Origin: Stutzerimonas decontaminans
GTDB lineage: Bacteria > Pseudomonadota > Gammaproteobacteria > Pseudomonadales > Pseudomonadaceae
DNA length: 64,000 bases
Assembly (NCBI RefSeq): GCF_000661915.1
Contig: NZ_CP007509.1
Span: 124,001 to 188,000, forward strand
Direction: 5' to 3'
Below are positions 23,524 through 32,821 of the stretch, piece after piece. Below the pieces are notes generated by a model, which saw nothing but the letters and a program-made list of their open reading frames with translations, did not search any database and was not told the DNA's origin. Within the stretch, counting starts at the first letter, position 1, and each line of letters opens with the position of its first letter. Made by a program: the position numbers and the translations under genes.

Positions 23524-23545
23524 AAAAAACCCGCACTAGGCGGGC
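23524..23545 (-). terminator. Intrinsic terminator for tRNA-Phe supplied by element
   Basis: Minus strand CCCGC / GCGGG with loop CTAGT followed by six T residues, about 50 bases beyond the tRNA 3' end. A further hairpin GGCACCACCT / AGGTGGTGCC begins at the tRNA CCA end. Confidence 0.75.
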
Positions 23546-23592
23546 TTCTTGTGGGCTTTCGGGTGGTTTTGGCACCACCTGAAAACGAAAGG

Positions 23593-23668
23593 TGGTGCCC
23601 AGGGACGGAATCGAACCGCCGACACGGGGATTTTCAATCCCCTGCTCTACCGACTGAGCTACCTGGGC
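23593..23668 (-). tRNA. tRNA-Phe (GAA)
   Basis: 76 nucleotides with encoded CCA. The anticodon arm GGGGA-TTGAAAA-TCCCC gives anticodon GAA; the T arm carries GGTTCGATTCC and the acceptor stem pairs GCCCAGG with CCTGGGC. Its last 25 bases form the right att site of the integrative element, and the gene remains intact. Confidence 0.98.
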
Positions 23669-23760
23669 AACGGGGCGCTATTAGACGGATTTGGCTTTTG
23701 CCTGTCAAGCGTGGTCCGGAAAAATATTTAATCCGGACGGGCGCTTAGCGCAGCCGAAGG

Positions 23761-24033
23761 TCATTCGCTCGGCGGCACGTAGCCTTCGGCCTTGGCGTAA
23801 TCCTCGCCGGAGAAGAACTTGTCCATCTCGCCCTGGAGGAACTTGCGATCCTCGGCGTTCATCATGTTCAGCCGGCGCTCGTTGATCAGCATGGTCTGGT
23901 GCTTCTGCCAGTCATCCCAGGCCTGCTTGGAGATGTTGCTGTAGATGTCCTCGCCTTTCGGTCCTGGAAACGGCGGGCGCTCGAGGCCGGGGAGTTCTTC
24001 GTTGTACTTGCGGCAGTTCACGGTGCGGGTCAT
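23761..24033 (-). CDS. yggX: Probable Fe(2+)-trafficking protein YggX
   Basis: 90 residues, full length for YggX. It starts [21 protein letters not shown] with the conserved Cys7 and continues with [34 protein letters not shown] and [16 protein letters not shown]. YggX helps protect or repair labile iron-sulfur clusters in the cytoplasm. The start overlaps the mutY stop by 4 bases, a conserved mutY-yggX coupling that fits, since MutY is itself an iron-sulfur enzyme. Confidence 0.97.
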   Translation of the reverse strand: MTRTVNCRKYNEELPGLERPPFPGPKGEDIYSNISKQAWDDWQKHQTMLINERRLNMMNAEDRKFLQGEMDKFFSGEDYAKAEGYVPPSE

Positions 24034-25097
24034 GGGTTCTCTCCTGCATGCAATTCAGCGGCGGCGCGCTTGAGCAGTGTCTTTACCGGCGCGGCGAGGC
24101 CGAGGCGCGGCGGGGTGGCGAGGTTATACCAGAGCCAGTCCGCCTCGGCCACGGCGTCGGGCGCGGACTTGACCCTGATCAGCCAGGGTTCGATGGCCAG
24201 CTGGAAATGGCTGAATGTGTGGGTCAGGCCTGGCAGCTCGCGGCGATCTTCCAGCTGCAGGGCATGCCGTTCGGCCAGGGGATCAAGGGCGGCGAGGTCG
24301 TCCAGCTCCGGCAGGCTCCAGAGCCCGCCCCACAGGCCCGTCGACGGGCGGCGATAGAGCAGGATGGCGCCGTCGCGATTGGCCAGCAACGGCATCAACG
24401 TGCGCTTCTGCGGCAGCGCCTTGCGCGGCTTGGGCACCGGGAAGTCGGTTTCGCGCCCGAGCAGATGGGCGCGGCAGCCGTTCTTGAGTGGACAGAGCAG
24501 GCAGCTCGGGCGGCTACGGGTGCACAGCGTGGCGCCGAGATCCATCATTGCCTGGGTGTAATGGTTGACCCGCTGCTGCGGGGTGAAACGCTCGGCCACC
24601 TCCCACAGCTGGCGGGCCACCTTCGGCTCGCCGGGATAGCCTTCCTGGGCGACATAGCGGGCCAGCACACGCTTGACGTTGCCGTCGAGGATCGGCGCGC
24701 GCAGGCCCAGGCTGATGCTGGCGATGGCGCCTGCCGTGGAGCGGCCAATCCCCGGCATTTCGGCGAGCTTGTCGACATTGGCCGGGAACACGCCGCCATG
24801 TTCGGCGACGATCAACTTGGCAGTCTTGTGCAGGTTGCGCGCGCGACTGTAATAGCCGAGGCCAGTCCACAGGTGCAGCACCTCATCTTCCTCGGCGGCG
24901 GCGAGCGCTTCGACACTGGGCAGCGCGTCCATGAAGCGGTCGAAGTAGCCGAGCACGGTGCTGACCTGGGTCTGCTGCAGCATGATTTCAGACACCCACA
25001 CCCGATACGGGGTGATGCCTTGCTGCCAGGGCAGATCCTTGCGGCCGTGGCGGTCGAACCAGTCGAGGACCGCCGCGCCGAACTGCTCGGGATTCAT
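24030..25097 (-). CDS. mutY: A/G-specific adenine DNA glycosylase MutY
   Basis: 355 residues. Helix-hairpin-helix [13 protein letters not shown] leads to the catalytic Asp138 (ILDGN); Glu37 in [11 protein letters not shown] is the other catalytic residue. Four cysteines (192, 199, 202, 208) bind the [4Fe-4S] cluster with usual spacing. The C-terminal NUDIX-like domain ([26 protein letters not shown]) recognises 8-oxoG. It removes adenine mispaired with 8-oxoguanine. The start overlaps the asmA stop (ATGA). Confidence 0.97.
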   Translation of the reverse strand: MNPEQFGAAVLDWFDRHGRKDLPWQQGITPYRVWVSEIMLQQTQVSTVLGYFDRFMDALPSVEALAAAEEDEVLHLWTGLGYYSRARNLHKTAKLIVAEHGGVFPANVDKLAEMPGIGRSTAGAIASISLGLRAPILDGNVKRVLARYVAQEGYPGEPKVARQLWEVAERFTPQQRVNHYTQAMMDLGATLCTRSRPSCLLCPLKNGCRAHLLGRETDFPVPKPRKALPQKRTLMPLLANRDGAILLYRRPSTGLWGGLWSLPELDDLAALDPLAERHALQLEDRRELPGLTHTFSHFQLAIEPWLIRVKSAPDAVAEADWLWYNLATPPRLGLAAPVKTLLKRAAAELHAGENP

Positions 25098-27319
25098 CGC
25101 TTGAACAGGCCCTTGAGCGCATCCTTGAGTTCCGGGCTGACCTTGCCGCCGAGCTTCTCTTCGATCTTCTCGTTGAGTTTTTCACCAGCCAGCCGCGCGG
25201 CGACCTTGCCCAGGGCGTCGTTGTCGAAGCGGCAGGCCTTGGCGCCCAGCTCCAGTGGGCCGCGGCAGCGCAGCGGCCATTCGATGCCGACGTAGCGCTC
25301 GTTGACCTGGCAGGCTGGGTCCGGCATGGCGCCCTTGTCGCCTTCGATGACGATGCCGACGCGGTAGTCCATGCCCAGCACGCGCAGATCGACATCGCCG
25401 TTACCGTTGACGGTCAGGCCCGGAATGCTGGCCTTGAGGTCGGGGTTGCTGGCCACGCCGTTGCGCAGGGTCAGGTTGCCCTTGAGTTCGCGGAACGGCG
25501 TGTCCTTGCTGCGTGGCTCGCTGGCGAGCGGCTTGCGATTGAGCGTGGCGATCGCTCGGCACAGCTGCTGCTCGAGGTTGGCATCGACCAGCATGCCGTT
25601 GTCGATGAGAAAGCCGACCTTGCCGTTGAGGTTGTCGATCCAGGCCTTTTCGCTGTTGCCCTGGGTGCGCAGGTCGGCATCCAGGTTCAGCAGGCCTTTG
25701 ATCACCACGTCCTCGCCCTGGCTTTCCAGCAGGCGCTCGACTGGCACGCCATTGAAACGGTGCTGCACGGTCAGCAATGGCAGGGCCGGGCGTACATCGA
25801 GACTGGCCGCGCCGTCCAGGCGACCGCCATACAAGCCAGCGCGCATTTCCTGCAGGGTCAGCAGGCCGTTGCGGGTGCGTACCTTGAGGTTGAAGCCGTC
25901 CAGCGGGATCTTCATTGCGGTCAGGCTGCCGATGGCCAGGTTGACCTCGGTGTCGAGCTTGCGCAGCTGATCCAGCGGCAATACCGAAGCCTCGCTCCAG
26001 GCTTGCTGGGTCGGCGCTTTGGGCAGCGGCGTGGTGCCGCTGCCGACTGCGCTGGCCTGAGTGCTCTTGACCTCGCTCTTGCGCGCCGCCTCGGCCGGCT
26101 GCTCCTTGCTCGGGGGCGGCAGATAGCGATCCAGATTGAAGCGGTCGCCCTTGAGGTCGACGCGTAACGCCTGGCGGGCGAAGTCGCTGACGGCGAGGCG
26201 GCCGGTGAAGGTGCTGTCGTCGAGTTTCAGGGTCAGCTCTTCCAGCGCCAGGCTGTTTTGCGTAGCGCTCAGGCGACTGACCAGTTCGGCCTTGCCCAGT
26301 GCGGCAGCGTCAGCCATGGCTGGCAGTTGCTGGCCGGTGCCCTGGAGGAATTCGCGCAGGTTGAACTGCGCCACGGTCAGCGCGCCGCTGATCTTCGGCT
26401 CCTTGTCCAGATCACGCGCCTTCAACTCGCCTAGGCCGCGCAGCTGGTTGGCGGTGAACTTCAGGCTGTTCCATTCGGCGATCTGCGCAGCGAGGTCTAC
26501 CAGCAGCTGGCCCTGGGCGCTGAAGGTCAGCGTCTGGCCTTGCAGGGGCTCACCGGAAGCCTCGCCGGACAGACGCATGTCCTCGAACTGGTAGCGCTTG
26601 AGCTGGTTGTCGAAGCGCAGCGCGCCCTGCAGTTCGGTACGTGCACGCATGACCGGTTGATTGCTGCCAAAGAAGGCGTTGAGCTTGACCGGGATCGAGC
26701 TGCCTTCGCGAATGGCGCCGGTAGTCAGCTCGATGCTCTCTGCGCTGTACTGCTGGCCGGTCTTGGCGTCGTGGTAGGTGACGCGGGCATCGCTGATGGT
26801 GAGGCTGTCGATATCCAGCGTCAGCGGCTTGTTGCGCGAAGCTGGCGCTTGGTCGGCCTGTTCTGGGCCTGGCTCGCTGGCCTTCGGGGTTTGCGCGGAC
26901 TGCTCTGGCTGTTTGGCCGGCTGGCCGACGCCCTCCCAGTTGCCGCGACCCTGCTCGTCACGGTTCAGCGTCAGGTTGAGACCGTTCACCTTGATGTCGC
27001 TCATCTGCACTTCGCGGCTGAGCAGCGGCATTACTCGCACGGATAGGCCGAGCATGCGCAGGTCGGCGAACGGTTGCTCCGGTGTCTGGGCGCTGGCCAG
27101 GGTGGTCTCGTGCAGCTCCAGGCCGAGCCAAGGGAACAGGCTCCAGCCGATGTCGCCTTTGATGTCCAGTTCGAGCCCGGCCTTGCTGCGCGCCAGGTCG
27201 CGGATCTCGTCCTTGTAGTCGTTGGGATCGAACAGGTGGGTCAGGGCGAAGCCTGCCGCCACCAGGATCAGCAACAGCCCGAGAAAGACCAGACCCAGGA
27301 TTTTGCCGAGCGATTTCAT
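25094..27319 (-). CDS. asmA: AsmA-family envelope protein
   Basis: 741 residues from the ATG at 27317-27319. One N-terminal membrane anchor (residues 5-27), then the AsmA pattern FDPNDYKDEIRDLARSKAGLELDIKGDI. A Pro/Gln-rich stretch lies near residues 150-170. The C-terminal half (LDGAASLDVRPALPLLTVQHRFNGVPVERLL) is the AsmA repeat-type beta region. AsmA-like proteins are periplasmic bridges implicated in outer-membrane lipid transport. Upstream in-frame residues are not protein-like and were excluded. Co-transcribed with mutY and yggX. Confidence 0.9.
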   Translation of the reverse strand: MKSLGKILGLVFLGLLLILVAAGFALTHLFDPNDYKDEIRDLARSKAGLELDIKGDIGWSLFPWLGLELHETTLASAQTPEQPFADLRMLGLSVRVMPLLSREVQMSDIKVNGLNLTLNRDEQGRGNWEGVGQPAKQPEQSAQTPKASEPGPEQADQAPASRNKPLTLDIDSLTISDARVTYHDAKTGQQYSAESIELTTGAIREGSSIPVKLNAFFGSNQPVMRARTELQGALRFDNQLKRYQFEDMRLSGEASGEPLQGQTLTFSAQGQLLVDLAAQIAEWNSLKFTANQLRGLGELKARDLDKEPKISGALTVAQFNLREFLQGTGQQLPAMADAAALGKAELVSRLSATQNSLALEELTLKLDDSTFTGRLAVSDFARQALRVDLKGDRFNLDRYLPPPSKEQPAEAARKSEVKSTQASAVGSGTTPLPKAPTQQAWSEASVLPLDQLRKLDTEVNLAIGSLTAMKIPLDGFNLKVRTRNGLLTLQEMRAGLYGGRLDGAASLDVRPALPLLTVQHRFNGVPVERLLESQGEDVVIKGLLNLDADLRTQGNSEKAWIDNLNGKVGFLIDNGMLVDANLEQQLCRAIATLNRKPLASEPRSKDTPFRELKGNLTLRNGVASNPDLKASIPGLTVNGNGDVDLRVLGMDYRVGIVIEGDKGAMPDPACQVNERYVGIEWPLRCRGPLELGAKACRFDNDALGKVAARLAGEKLNEKIEEKLGGKVSPELKDALKGLFKR

Positions 27320-27510
27320 GGACGAGTCCTTGTAGATGAGCGATCTGAAAGGTGCCGAGTATAGCCCCGTGCCTGGGCATGTCGGGAACGCGGTCGGCGT
27401 TGGAGTGGCATCAGGAGTGCGGGTTCCGCAGATGGCCACTGTGCCGGCCAGGCGCGGCCCGCCGGCCGACCAGGTCGGGCAGCGGCGGCTGCGGCGCAGT
27501 CATGGGCAGC

Positions 27511-27909
27511 TTAGAGCGAATCCAGCGGCAAATGGGTTCGCGCCGCCAGCGCGCTGGCTTCCAGATGACCTGCAGGGGCTGCCAGGCGCAGCGGTTTGCC
27601 GGCTTCGCTGGCCAGGCGCTGGGTTTCTTCCAGCAGGCGGCGGCCGACACCGCGCTTGCGGGTGACTTTGCGTACGCATAGGTGCGACAGGCGCCAGGCA
27701 TCGTCGCCGCGCTGCAGCAGGGCAGCGCCGAGCAAGCGGTCGTTGAAGCGACCGGCGATCAGGCTGCCATCGGCCAGCGCCGCTTCGATCAGCGCCGCGG
27801 CTGTGGCATAGGGCATCAGCAGCCACTCGGGCGCATCGGCGTAGATTTTCGCCAGATCGGTTAAATCCTGCGGACTGGGCTGGGTGACGGATTCGACGTA
27901 GACGGGCAT
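27511..27909 (-). CDS. GNAT acetyltransferase, PanZ-like acetyl-CoA sensor
   Basis: 132 residues. The acetyl-CoA-binding motif LCVRKVTRKRGVGRRLLEET resembles that of PanZ/PanM, which controls maturation of aspartate decarboxylase PanD in enterobacteria. Other matching parts are LTDLAKIYADAP near the start and AARFN-like IAGRFNDRLLGAALL. The start ATG at 27907-27909 is chosen because upstream in-frame sequence is the antisense-frame of nrtD. PanZ-like identity is a family guess; generic GNAT is certain. The 190 bases between it and asmA hold nothing recognisable. Confidence 0.8.
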   Translation of the reverse strand: MPVYVESVTQPSPQDLTDLAKIYADAPEWLLMPYATAAALIEAALADGSLIAGRFNDRLLGAALLQRGDDAWRLSHLCVRKVTRKRGVGRRLLEETQRLASEAGKPLRLAAPAGHLEASALAARTHLPLDSL

Positions 27910-27998
27910 GGCGACCTTGCGACGGCTGAGCAGAAGTGCCGGCAAGGATACGCCGAACCACCGCCAGCGCACGAGACGCCGGCGGTGGGCGCGTTTGC

Positions 27999-28781
27999 TC
28001 AGTGCAGGCGATGGCGCTCGTGGAGGAAACTCAGCACCGCACGGCGATAGTGGTTGTACTCCGGGTCGTCGGCCAGGGCGATGCGGTCGCGCGGGCGCGG
28101 CAGCTTCACCTCGAGAATTTCGCCGATGGTTGCCGAGGGGCCGTTGGTCATCATCACGATGCGGTCGGAGAGCAGCACGGCCTCGTCGACGTCGTGGGTG
28201 ATCATCATCATGGTGTTGCCCAGGTCCTTCTGGATCTTCATCACCTCGTCCTGCAGGTGCGCGCGGGTGAGTGCGTCGAGGGCGCCGAACGGCTCGTCGA
28301 GCAGCAGCACCTTGGGCTTCATCGCCAGTGCACGGGCGATGCCGACGCGCTGCTTCATGCCGCCGGAAATTTCCTGCGGATACTTGTTCAGCGCGTGGCT
28401 CATGTTTACCAGCGCCAGGTTGTGCTCGATCCACTCGCGCCGTTCGCGCTTGTTCATACTGCGCTTGAACAGCTTGTTCACCGCCACTTCGACGTTCTCG
28501 TAGACGGTCAGCCAGGGCAGCAGCGAGTGGTTCTGGAACACCATGCTGCGATCCGGGCCCGGCCCGCGGACTTCCTTGCCGTCGAGGATCACGCCGCCGA
28601 GGCTTGGGTCGAGCAGGCCGGCGACGATGTTCAGCACCGTCGACTTGCCACAGCCGGAGTGCCCGATGATGGAGATGAACTCGCCCTTGGCGATGTTCAG
28701 GTTGATGTCCTTGAGCACCTGCGAGGCGAGGTTGCCGCGCACGAAACTCTTGTCCAGGTGTTCGATGGAGAGATAGCTCAT
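27999..28781 (-). CDS. nrtD: Nitrate ABC transporter ATPase NrtD-type
   Basis: 260 residues from the ATG at 28779-28781 (GAGGAGC site). Walker A GHSGCGKST (40-48), signature ISGGMKQ (138-144) and Walker B LLLDEPF (159-165) with ITHDVDEAVLLSDRIVMMTNGP identify the nitrate/taurine/sulfonate ATPase group; the pattern is closest to nitrate NrtD/NasD proteins. It energises uptake with the nrtB permease and nrtA binding protein just upstream on the same strand. Confidence 0.93.
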   Translation of the reverse strand: MSYLSIEHLDKSFVRGNLASQVLKDINLNIAKGEFISIIGHSGCGKSTVLNIVAGLLDPSLGGVILDGKEVRGPGPDRSMVFQNHSLLPWLTVYENVEVAVNKLFKRSMNKRERREWIEHNLALVNMSHALNKYPQEISGGMKQRVGIARALAMKPKVLLLDEPFGALDALTRAHLQDEVMKIQKDLGNTMMMITHDVDEAVLLSDRIVMMTNGPSATIGEILEVKLPRPRDRIALADDPEYNHYRRAVLSFLHERHRLH

Positions 28782-28792
28782 GGCGTTGCTCC

Positions 28793-29662
28793 TCAGTTGG
28801 CCGGAATGCCGCGGGTGATGCGCTGGCCGACGAAGGCCACCAGGCGATCGAGCACGAAGCCGACCACGCCGATGTAGACGAGCGCGAGGATGATGTCGCT
28901 GATGCGCGAGGCGTTCCACGCATCCCAGATGAAGAAGCCGATGCCGACGCCGCCGATGAGCATTTCCGCGGCGATGATCGCCAGCCACGACAGGCCGACG
29001 CCGATGCGCAGGCCGGTGAAGATGTACGGCGCGGCGGCCGGCAGCATGATGGTCTTGAAGTACTCGAAACCGTTGAGCTGCAGCACCTGGGCGACGTTGC
29101 GGTAGTCCTGCGGGATGTTGCGGATGCCCACCGCGGTATTGATGATGATCGGCCAGATCGCGGTGATGAAGATGACGAACAGCGCCGAGGGGTGGCTGTC
29201 CTGAAAGCCCGCCAGCGACAGCGGCAGCCAGGCCAGTGGCGGCACGGTGCGTAGCACCTGGAAGATCGGGTCGAGGCCGCGCATGGCCCAGTCCGACTGG
29301 CCGATCAGCACGCCGAGGCCGACCCCGGCGACCACTGCCAGCATATAACCCACCGCAACCCGCTGCAGGCTCGCCAGCAGCTGCCAGGCCAGGCCCACGT
29401 CATTGCCGCCGTTGTCGTAGAACGGATCGATGATCAGCTCCCAGGTTTCCGCGACCACCTGCGAGGGCGGCGGCAGCGCGGCATCGGCACCGGAGCAGAG
29501 CATTTCCCAGATCAAGCCGAGCAGCAGCAGGATCACCAGCGGCGGCACCAGCTGCTGCACGGCGTAGCGGCCGCTGCGCCGAACCAGTACGGCGAGCCGG
29601 GAAGGGCGGACGATGGATACCGGCTCGGCGCTGGCGGGCTGCAGTTTGACGTTGGCATTCAT
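28793..29662 (-). CDS. nrtB: Nitrate ABC transporter permease NrtB-type
   Basis: 289 residues with about six membrane segments and the permease EAA-type loop (NVAQVLQLNGFEYFKTIMLPAAAPYIFTGLRIG). GRLVRRSG-like basic start, then VPPLVILLLLGLIWEMLC as the first membrane helix. VLRTVPPLAWLPLSLAGF is typical of NrtB-type proteins. It lies between nrtA and nrtD with short gaps, forming one operon. Confidence 0.93.
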   Translation of the reverse strand: MNANVKLQPASAEPVSIVRPSRLAVLVRRSGRYAVQQLVPPLVILLLLGLIWEMLCSGADAALPPPSQVVAETWELIIDPFYDNGGNDVGLAWQLLASLQRVAVGYMLAVVAGVGLGVLIGQSDWAMRGLDPIFQVLRTVPPLAWLPLSLAGFQDSHPSALFVIFITAIWPIIINTAVGIRNIPQDYRNVAQVLQLNGFEYFKTIMLPAAAPYIFTGLRIGVGLSWLAIIAAEMLIGGVGIGFFIWDAWNASRISDIILALVYIGVVGFVLDRLVAFVGQRITRGIPAN

Positions 29663-29688
29663 GGGCTTTTCCTCGCGGGTTGCGGTTA

Positions 29689-31020
29689 TCAGGCCATGGC
29701 CTTGATGGTCAGGCTGTCCAGATAGGCTTGCGGGTTTTCCGGATCGAATACCTTGCCGTCGAAGAACTTCTCGACCCCACGAGAAGTGGAGGCCGGGATC
29801 AGCTCGGCGGGCAGGTTCAGTTCGCCGGCGGCGGCGCGCCAGATGTCCTCGCGGTTGACCTTGGCGATCAGCGCCTGGCTGTCGAAGTCGGCCGGCAGGT
29901 AGCCCCAGCGCTTGTTCTCGGTGAGGAACCAGAGGTCATGGCTCTGGAAGGGGTAGGAGGCGTGGTCGTCCCAGTAGCGCATCTGCTCGGGATGGTTCTC
30001 GATGACCTTGCCGGTGCCGTAGGCGAAGTTGCCTTTCATGCGGTCGACGATGTCCTTGTAGGGCGCGCCGATCCACTTGCGCTGCGAGCAGATCTTTGCC
30101 ACTTCCTCCTTGTTCTCCGGCTTCTCGCAGAACTGCTGGGCTTCCATGATCGCCATGGTCAGCGCCTTGGCTGCGTTGGGATTGGCGGCCACGTAGTCGC
30201 TGCGCAGGGCGAAGGCTTTTTCCGGGTGGTTGTGCCACAGCTCGCCGGTGGTGTTGGCGGTGTAGCCGATCTTCTGGTTGATCAGCTGGGCGTTCCACGG
30301 CTCGCAGACGCAGAAGGTGTCCATGCTGCCAACCTTCATGTTGGCGACCATCTGCGCCGGCGGCACGACGATGGTGTTGATGTCGGCGTTCGGGTCGATG
30401 CCTCCGGCCGCCAGCCAGTAGCGCATCCACAGGTCATGGGTGCCGCCGGGGAAGGTCATCGCCGCACTGACTTTCTTGCCGCTGGCCTTTTTCGCTTCCA
30501 GTGCGGCTTTGAATGGTGTGCTGTCGAGGCCGATCTTCAGGTCGCGATATTCCTCGCCGACCGAGATGCACTGGCCGGACAGGTTCAGCCGCGCGAGGAT
30601 CGACATGGCCACCGGCTGGTTGTTCGGCGTGACGATGCCGGCGCTTATCAAGTACGGCATGGGCGTGAGGATATGCGCGCCGTCGATGCCGTTCTTCGCC
30701 GAACCGAGCACCAGGTTGTCGCGGGTGGTGCCCCAGGACGATTGCTTGAGTACTTCGACTTCGGTCATTCCGTACTTGGCGAAGAAGCCCTTCTCGGCGG
30801 CGACGAACAGCGGTGCGGCGTCGGTCAGGGCGATAAAGCCGAGCTTGGCCTTGCTGGTTTCCACATCCCCGCCCGCCGCCCAGGCGGCCGAACGCATGCC
30901 CAGGGACATGCCACCGAACAGGGCGACACCGCTGGCGGCAATGATCGAGTGCTTGAGAAAGCTGCGGCGCGAGGCCAGCGTGACGCTGCTGGGCTGGTCG
31001 TTGTTCGGCTTGTCGGTCAT
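29689..31020 (-). CDS. nrtA: Nitrate-binding protein NrtA-type, Tat-exported
   Basis: 443 residues. A twin-arginine signal SRRSFLKHSIIAASGVALFGG precedes the mature protein. CmpA/NrtA-family features: KLGFIALTDAAPLFVAAEKGFFAKYG, SWGTTRDNLVLGS, GGTHDLWMRYWLAAGG, CVCEPWNAQLI and a long C-terminal extension. It should bind nitrate (or nitrite) in the periplasm. Its upstream 358 bases hold a leader with an intrinsic terminator, and the NIT-ANTAR gene lies just beyond, implying control by antitermination. Confidence 0.93.
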   Translation of the reverse strand: MTDKPNNDQPSSVTLASRRSFLKHSIIAASGVALFGGMSLGMRSAAWAAGGDVETSKAKLGFIALTDAAPLFVAAEKGFFAKYGMTEVEVLKQSSWGTTRDNLVLGSAKNGIDGAHILTPMPYLISAGIVTPNNQPVAMSILARLNLSGQCISVGEEYRDLKIGLDSTPFKAALEAKKASGKKVSAAMTFPGGTHDLWMRYWLAAGGIDPNADINTIVVPPAQMVANMKVGSMDTFCVCEPWNAQLINQKIGYTANTTGELWHNHPEKAFALRSDYVAANPNAAKALTMAIMEAQQFCEKPENKEEVAKICSQRKWIGAPYKDIVDRMKGNFAYGTGKVIENHPEQMRYWDDHASYPFQSHDLWFLTENKRWGYLPADFDSQALIAKVNREDIWRAAAGELNLPAELIPASTSRGVEKFFDGKVFDPENPQAYLDSLTIKAMA

Positions 31021-31041
31021 GGTCGGGTTTTCCTTTGGGCG

Positions 31042-31154
31042 AAAAAAAACGGCGCCACACCGCCCGGCTGGAACCGGAGAGCGTGGACACCGTTGTCCTG
31101 ATGAGGAGTTGTGAAAGCCGAAAGATCCGGCCTTGCCTGAGCTTTGCGAAAGCT
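31042..31154 (-). promoter_or_regulatory. Leader of nrtA with terminator, target of antitermination
   Basis: A long hairpin (arms 31092-31074 and 31067-31050, CGGTGTCCACG with GTGTGGCGCCG, G-U pairs allowed) is followed by eight T residues at 31049-31042 on the minus strand, 21 bases before the nrtA start. Upstream are two smaller hairpins: AAGGCCG/CGGCTTT at 31134-31114 and AGCTTT/AAAGCT at 31154-31140. This is the layout of leaders controlled by NasR-type ANTAR proteins. I could not confirm the paired hexaloop motif those proteins need. Confidence 0.7.
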
Positions 31155-31378
31155 GTGCCAGAACTGCTTAGCTGACGCGGAACGGCTGTTGCAGTGGCAT
31201 CGAATTGCCGGGAGGTTTCCGGCAAATCAAGCACTTGCGGCGCCGCCGCAGACAGCGCGCCACCAGCTCCGTGATTGGCTTGCTCGAGATGAATTGCGCT
31301 CGGCGATCCTGCAGGGCTGGCGGCGCATGCACAGCCGCGGGGCAGGCAGGCTGGCCTGATGGTGCGGCGTGCCTGTTT

Positions 31379-32692
31379 TCAGTGCCTGGAACGCTGGCCC
31401 AGGGTGCGGGCCGGGGCGAGTTCGGCCGAAGGCTGTGCCAGTGCCAGCAGCCGCTGGGCGACCTCCTCCAGGCGCAGGCCCTGATTCATTGCCGCCTGAC
31501 GCAGCCAGCCGTAGGCCTCGCCTTCGGAGAAGCCCTGCTGGCGCATCAGCTGCTGCTTGGCGCGCTCCACCTGCTTGCGCTCATCCAGCGCCTGGCGAGC
31601 CTCGCGCAATTCTTCATTGAGGCCCTGCAGACGCACGCTCTGGGTCAGCAGCAGTTCCAGGGTCGAGCGAGCCACCATTGCGGTCATGCCGTCCGGCGGT
31701 GGCGTGTCGAGATCACTGGCCTGCACACTGAACAGCTTGGCCTGCTCGGCAGCGGCGTGCATGTCGGCGATGCCATCGAGCAGCTTGCGATGGCTCTGCA
31801 GATCCTTGCGGATGCGCTCGATGCTGTAGCGGCACTGTTGCAACAGGTCCTGCTCCAAGCGCGTTTCGACCTGCTTCATCGCGTCGATGCGGTGCGTGTG
31901 CAGTTCGAACCAGAGTTCGCACAACTGCGGTTCGACCGCCGCGCCCGGGCTGGTCCGGCGGGCGATGTCACGCAGGCGGCAGGCGTTGATGTTCGTCTCG
32001 CTGGCGCACAGCGCTTGCCAAAGCGTCTGCGCTGCCGGGCTGGTGAAGCGGCTGAAGGTGGCGAAGCAGCGCTCCTGGCCTTCGAGCAGATGTTCCAGAC
32101 GTTCCAGCATATCCGCGCGGAAATAGCCGCTGGCGAAGCCGACAACGCCGAGCGCGCGCTCCTGGCCGGCCAGTTCCTTGCCCTGCATGAAATTGAACAG
32201 CGCCACCAGGCAGCGGGTGATGTCCGGGTCGGCGGCGGTGTCGGCCGCCTCGAACACCACGGCCAGCAGCCCGCCGATCAGCCGCACCAGTGTTGCCGTG
32301 GCGTCCTGCATGCTGATGGCGTGCTCGCGGATGCGCCGGCGCAGCGCGGGCAGCTCGTCGAGGCTGTGCAGGGCATAGGCGATGCGGGTGAACAGCCGGG
32401 TCTTGTCCGCAGTGCTAACGGCATCCAGATCGATGCGATCCAGATCCAGGCGCACCTCGCGCTCCAGCGCCTCGGCTTCCAGGCTGAGCACGTCCAACTG
32501 CTGGCGCTGATGGGCGGCGTTGCCGCTGAGGTAGATGTTCGAGTAGCCGCGCTCTTTCTGCAGCGCGTGCACCAGCTGGCTGATGCGGGTGACCAGTTCG
32601 CAGGTGCGCGCCAGGTCTTCCAGGCCGAGCAGTTCGCTGCGCCGGGACGCCAGCATGAAGCGCAGGGTCGCAGGCATTTTCCGTCCGTGCAT
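31379..32692 (-). CDS. nasR: Nitrate-sensing antiterminator, NIT and ANTAR domains
   Basis: 437 residues from the ATG at 32690-32692 (GGAGGTG site). The N-terminal two thirds match the NIT nitrate-sensor domain (LVHALQKERGYSNIYLSGN, a helical bundle without signal peptide). The C-terminal about 60 residues (ALDERKQVERAKQQLMRQQGF, GWLRQAAMNQGLRLEEVA) are an ANTAR RNA-binding domain. This architecture is that of NasR, which on nitrate binding prevents termination in the nas leader. Its likely target is the leader terminator at 31042-31092. Gene symbol by architecture. Confidence 0.88.
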   Translation of the reverse strand: MHGRKMPATLRFMLASRRSELLGLEDLARTCELVTRISQLVHALQKERGYSNIYLSGNAAHQRQQLDVLSLEAEALEREVRLDLDRIDLDAVSTADKTRLFTRIAYALHSLDELPALRRRIREHAISMQDATATLVRLIGGLLAVVFEAADTAADPDITRCLVALFNFMQGKELAGQERALGVVGFASGYFRADMLERLEHLLEGQERCFATFSRFTSPAAQTLWQALCASETNINACRLRDIARRTSPGAAVEPQLCELWFELHTHRIDAMKQVETRLEQDLLQQCRYSIERIRKDLQSHRKLLDGIADMHAAAEQAKLFSVQASDLDTPPPDGMTAMVARSTLELLLTQSVRLQGLNEELREARQALDERKQVERAKQQLMRQQGFSEGEAYGWLRQAAMNQGLRLEEVAQRLLALAQPSAELAPARTLGQRSRH

Positions 32693-32821
32693 GGGCGGCA
32701 CCTCCGCGGGTTGACGCGCAGGTTCCTGCAAGATGCAGTCCAGTAAGCCCGGCGCGTATCCGTGCTGCGGCGTTTGCGCCTATAATGTGCCCCTTTTCGC
32801 CCACGATCAGCGGAGCTGTTG

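Larger units (their letters stand above)
15580..23617. mobile_element. Integrative element in tRNA-Phe, P4-like phage satellite type
   Basis: Boundaries are the tRNA-Phe 3' end at 23593-23617 and an imperfect copy of it at 15580-15603. The integrase gene abuts the tRNA 3' end, as in P4-type islands. Between them, all on the minus strand, lie the integrase, two AlpA-like proteins, an HTH protein, a C4-like RNA region, small unknown genes, a Toprim primase, a DUF3631 ATPase and unknown distal genes. No capsid, tail, lysis or conjugation gene is seen. Replication genes without structural genes suggest a phage satellite or a satellite remnant. The element displaced the tRNA from its old terminator and supplied a new one (23524-23545). 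Confidence 0.85.

Noticed and set aside
31100..31160. Exact ANTAR two-hexaloop target motif
   Set aside because: The two small hairpins have 7- and 3-base loops as drawn, so I could not confirm the required loop sequence.
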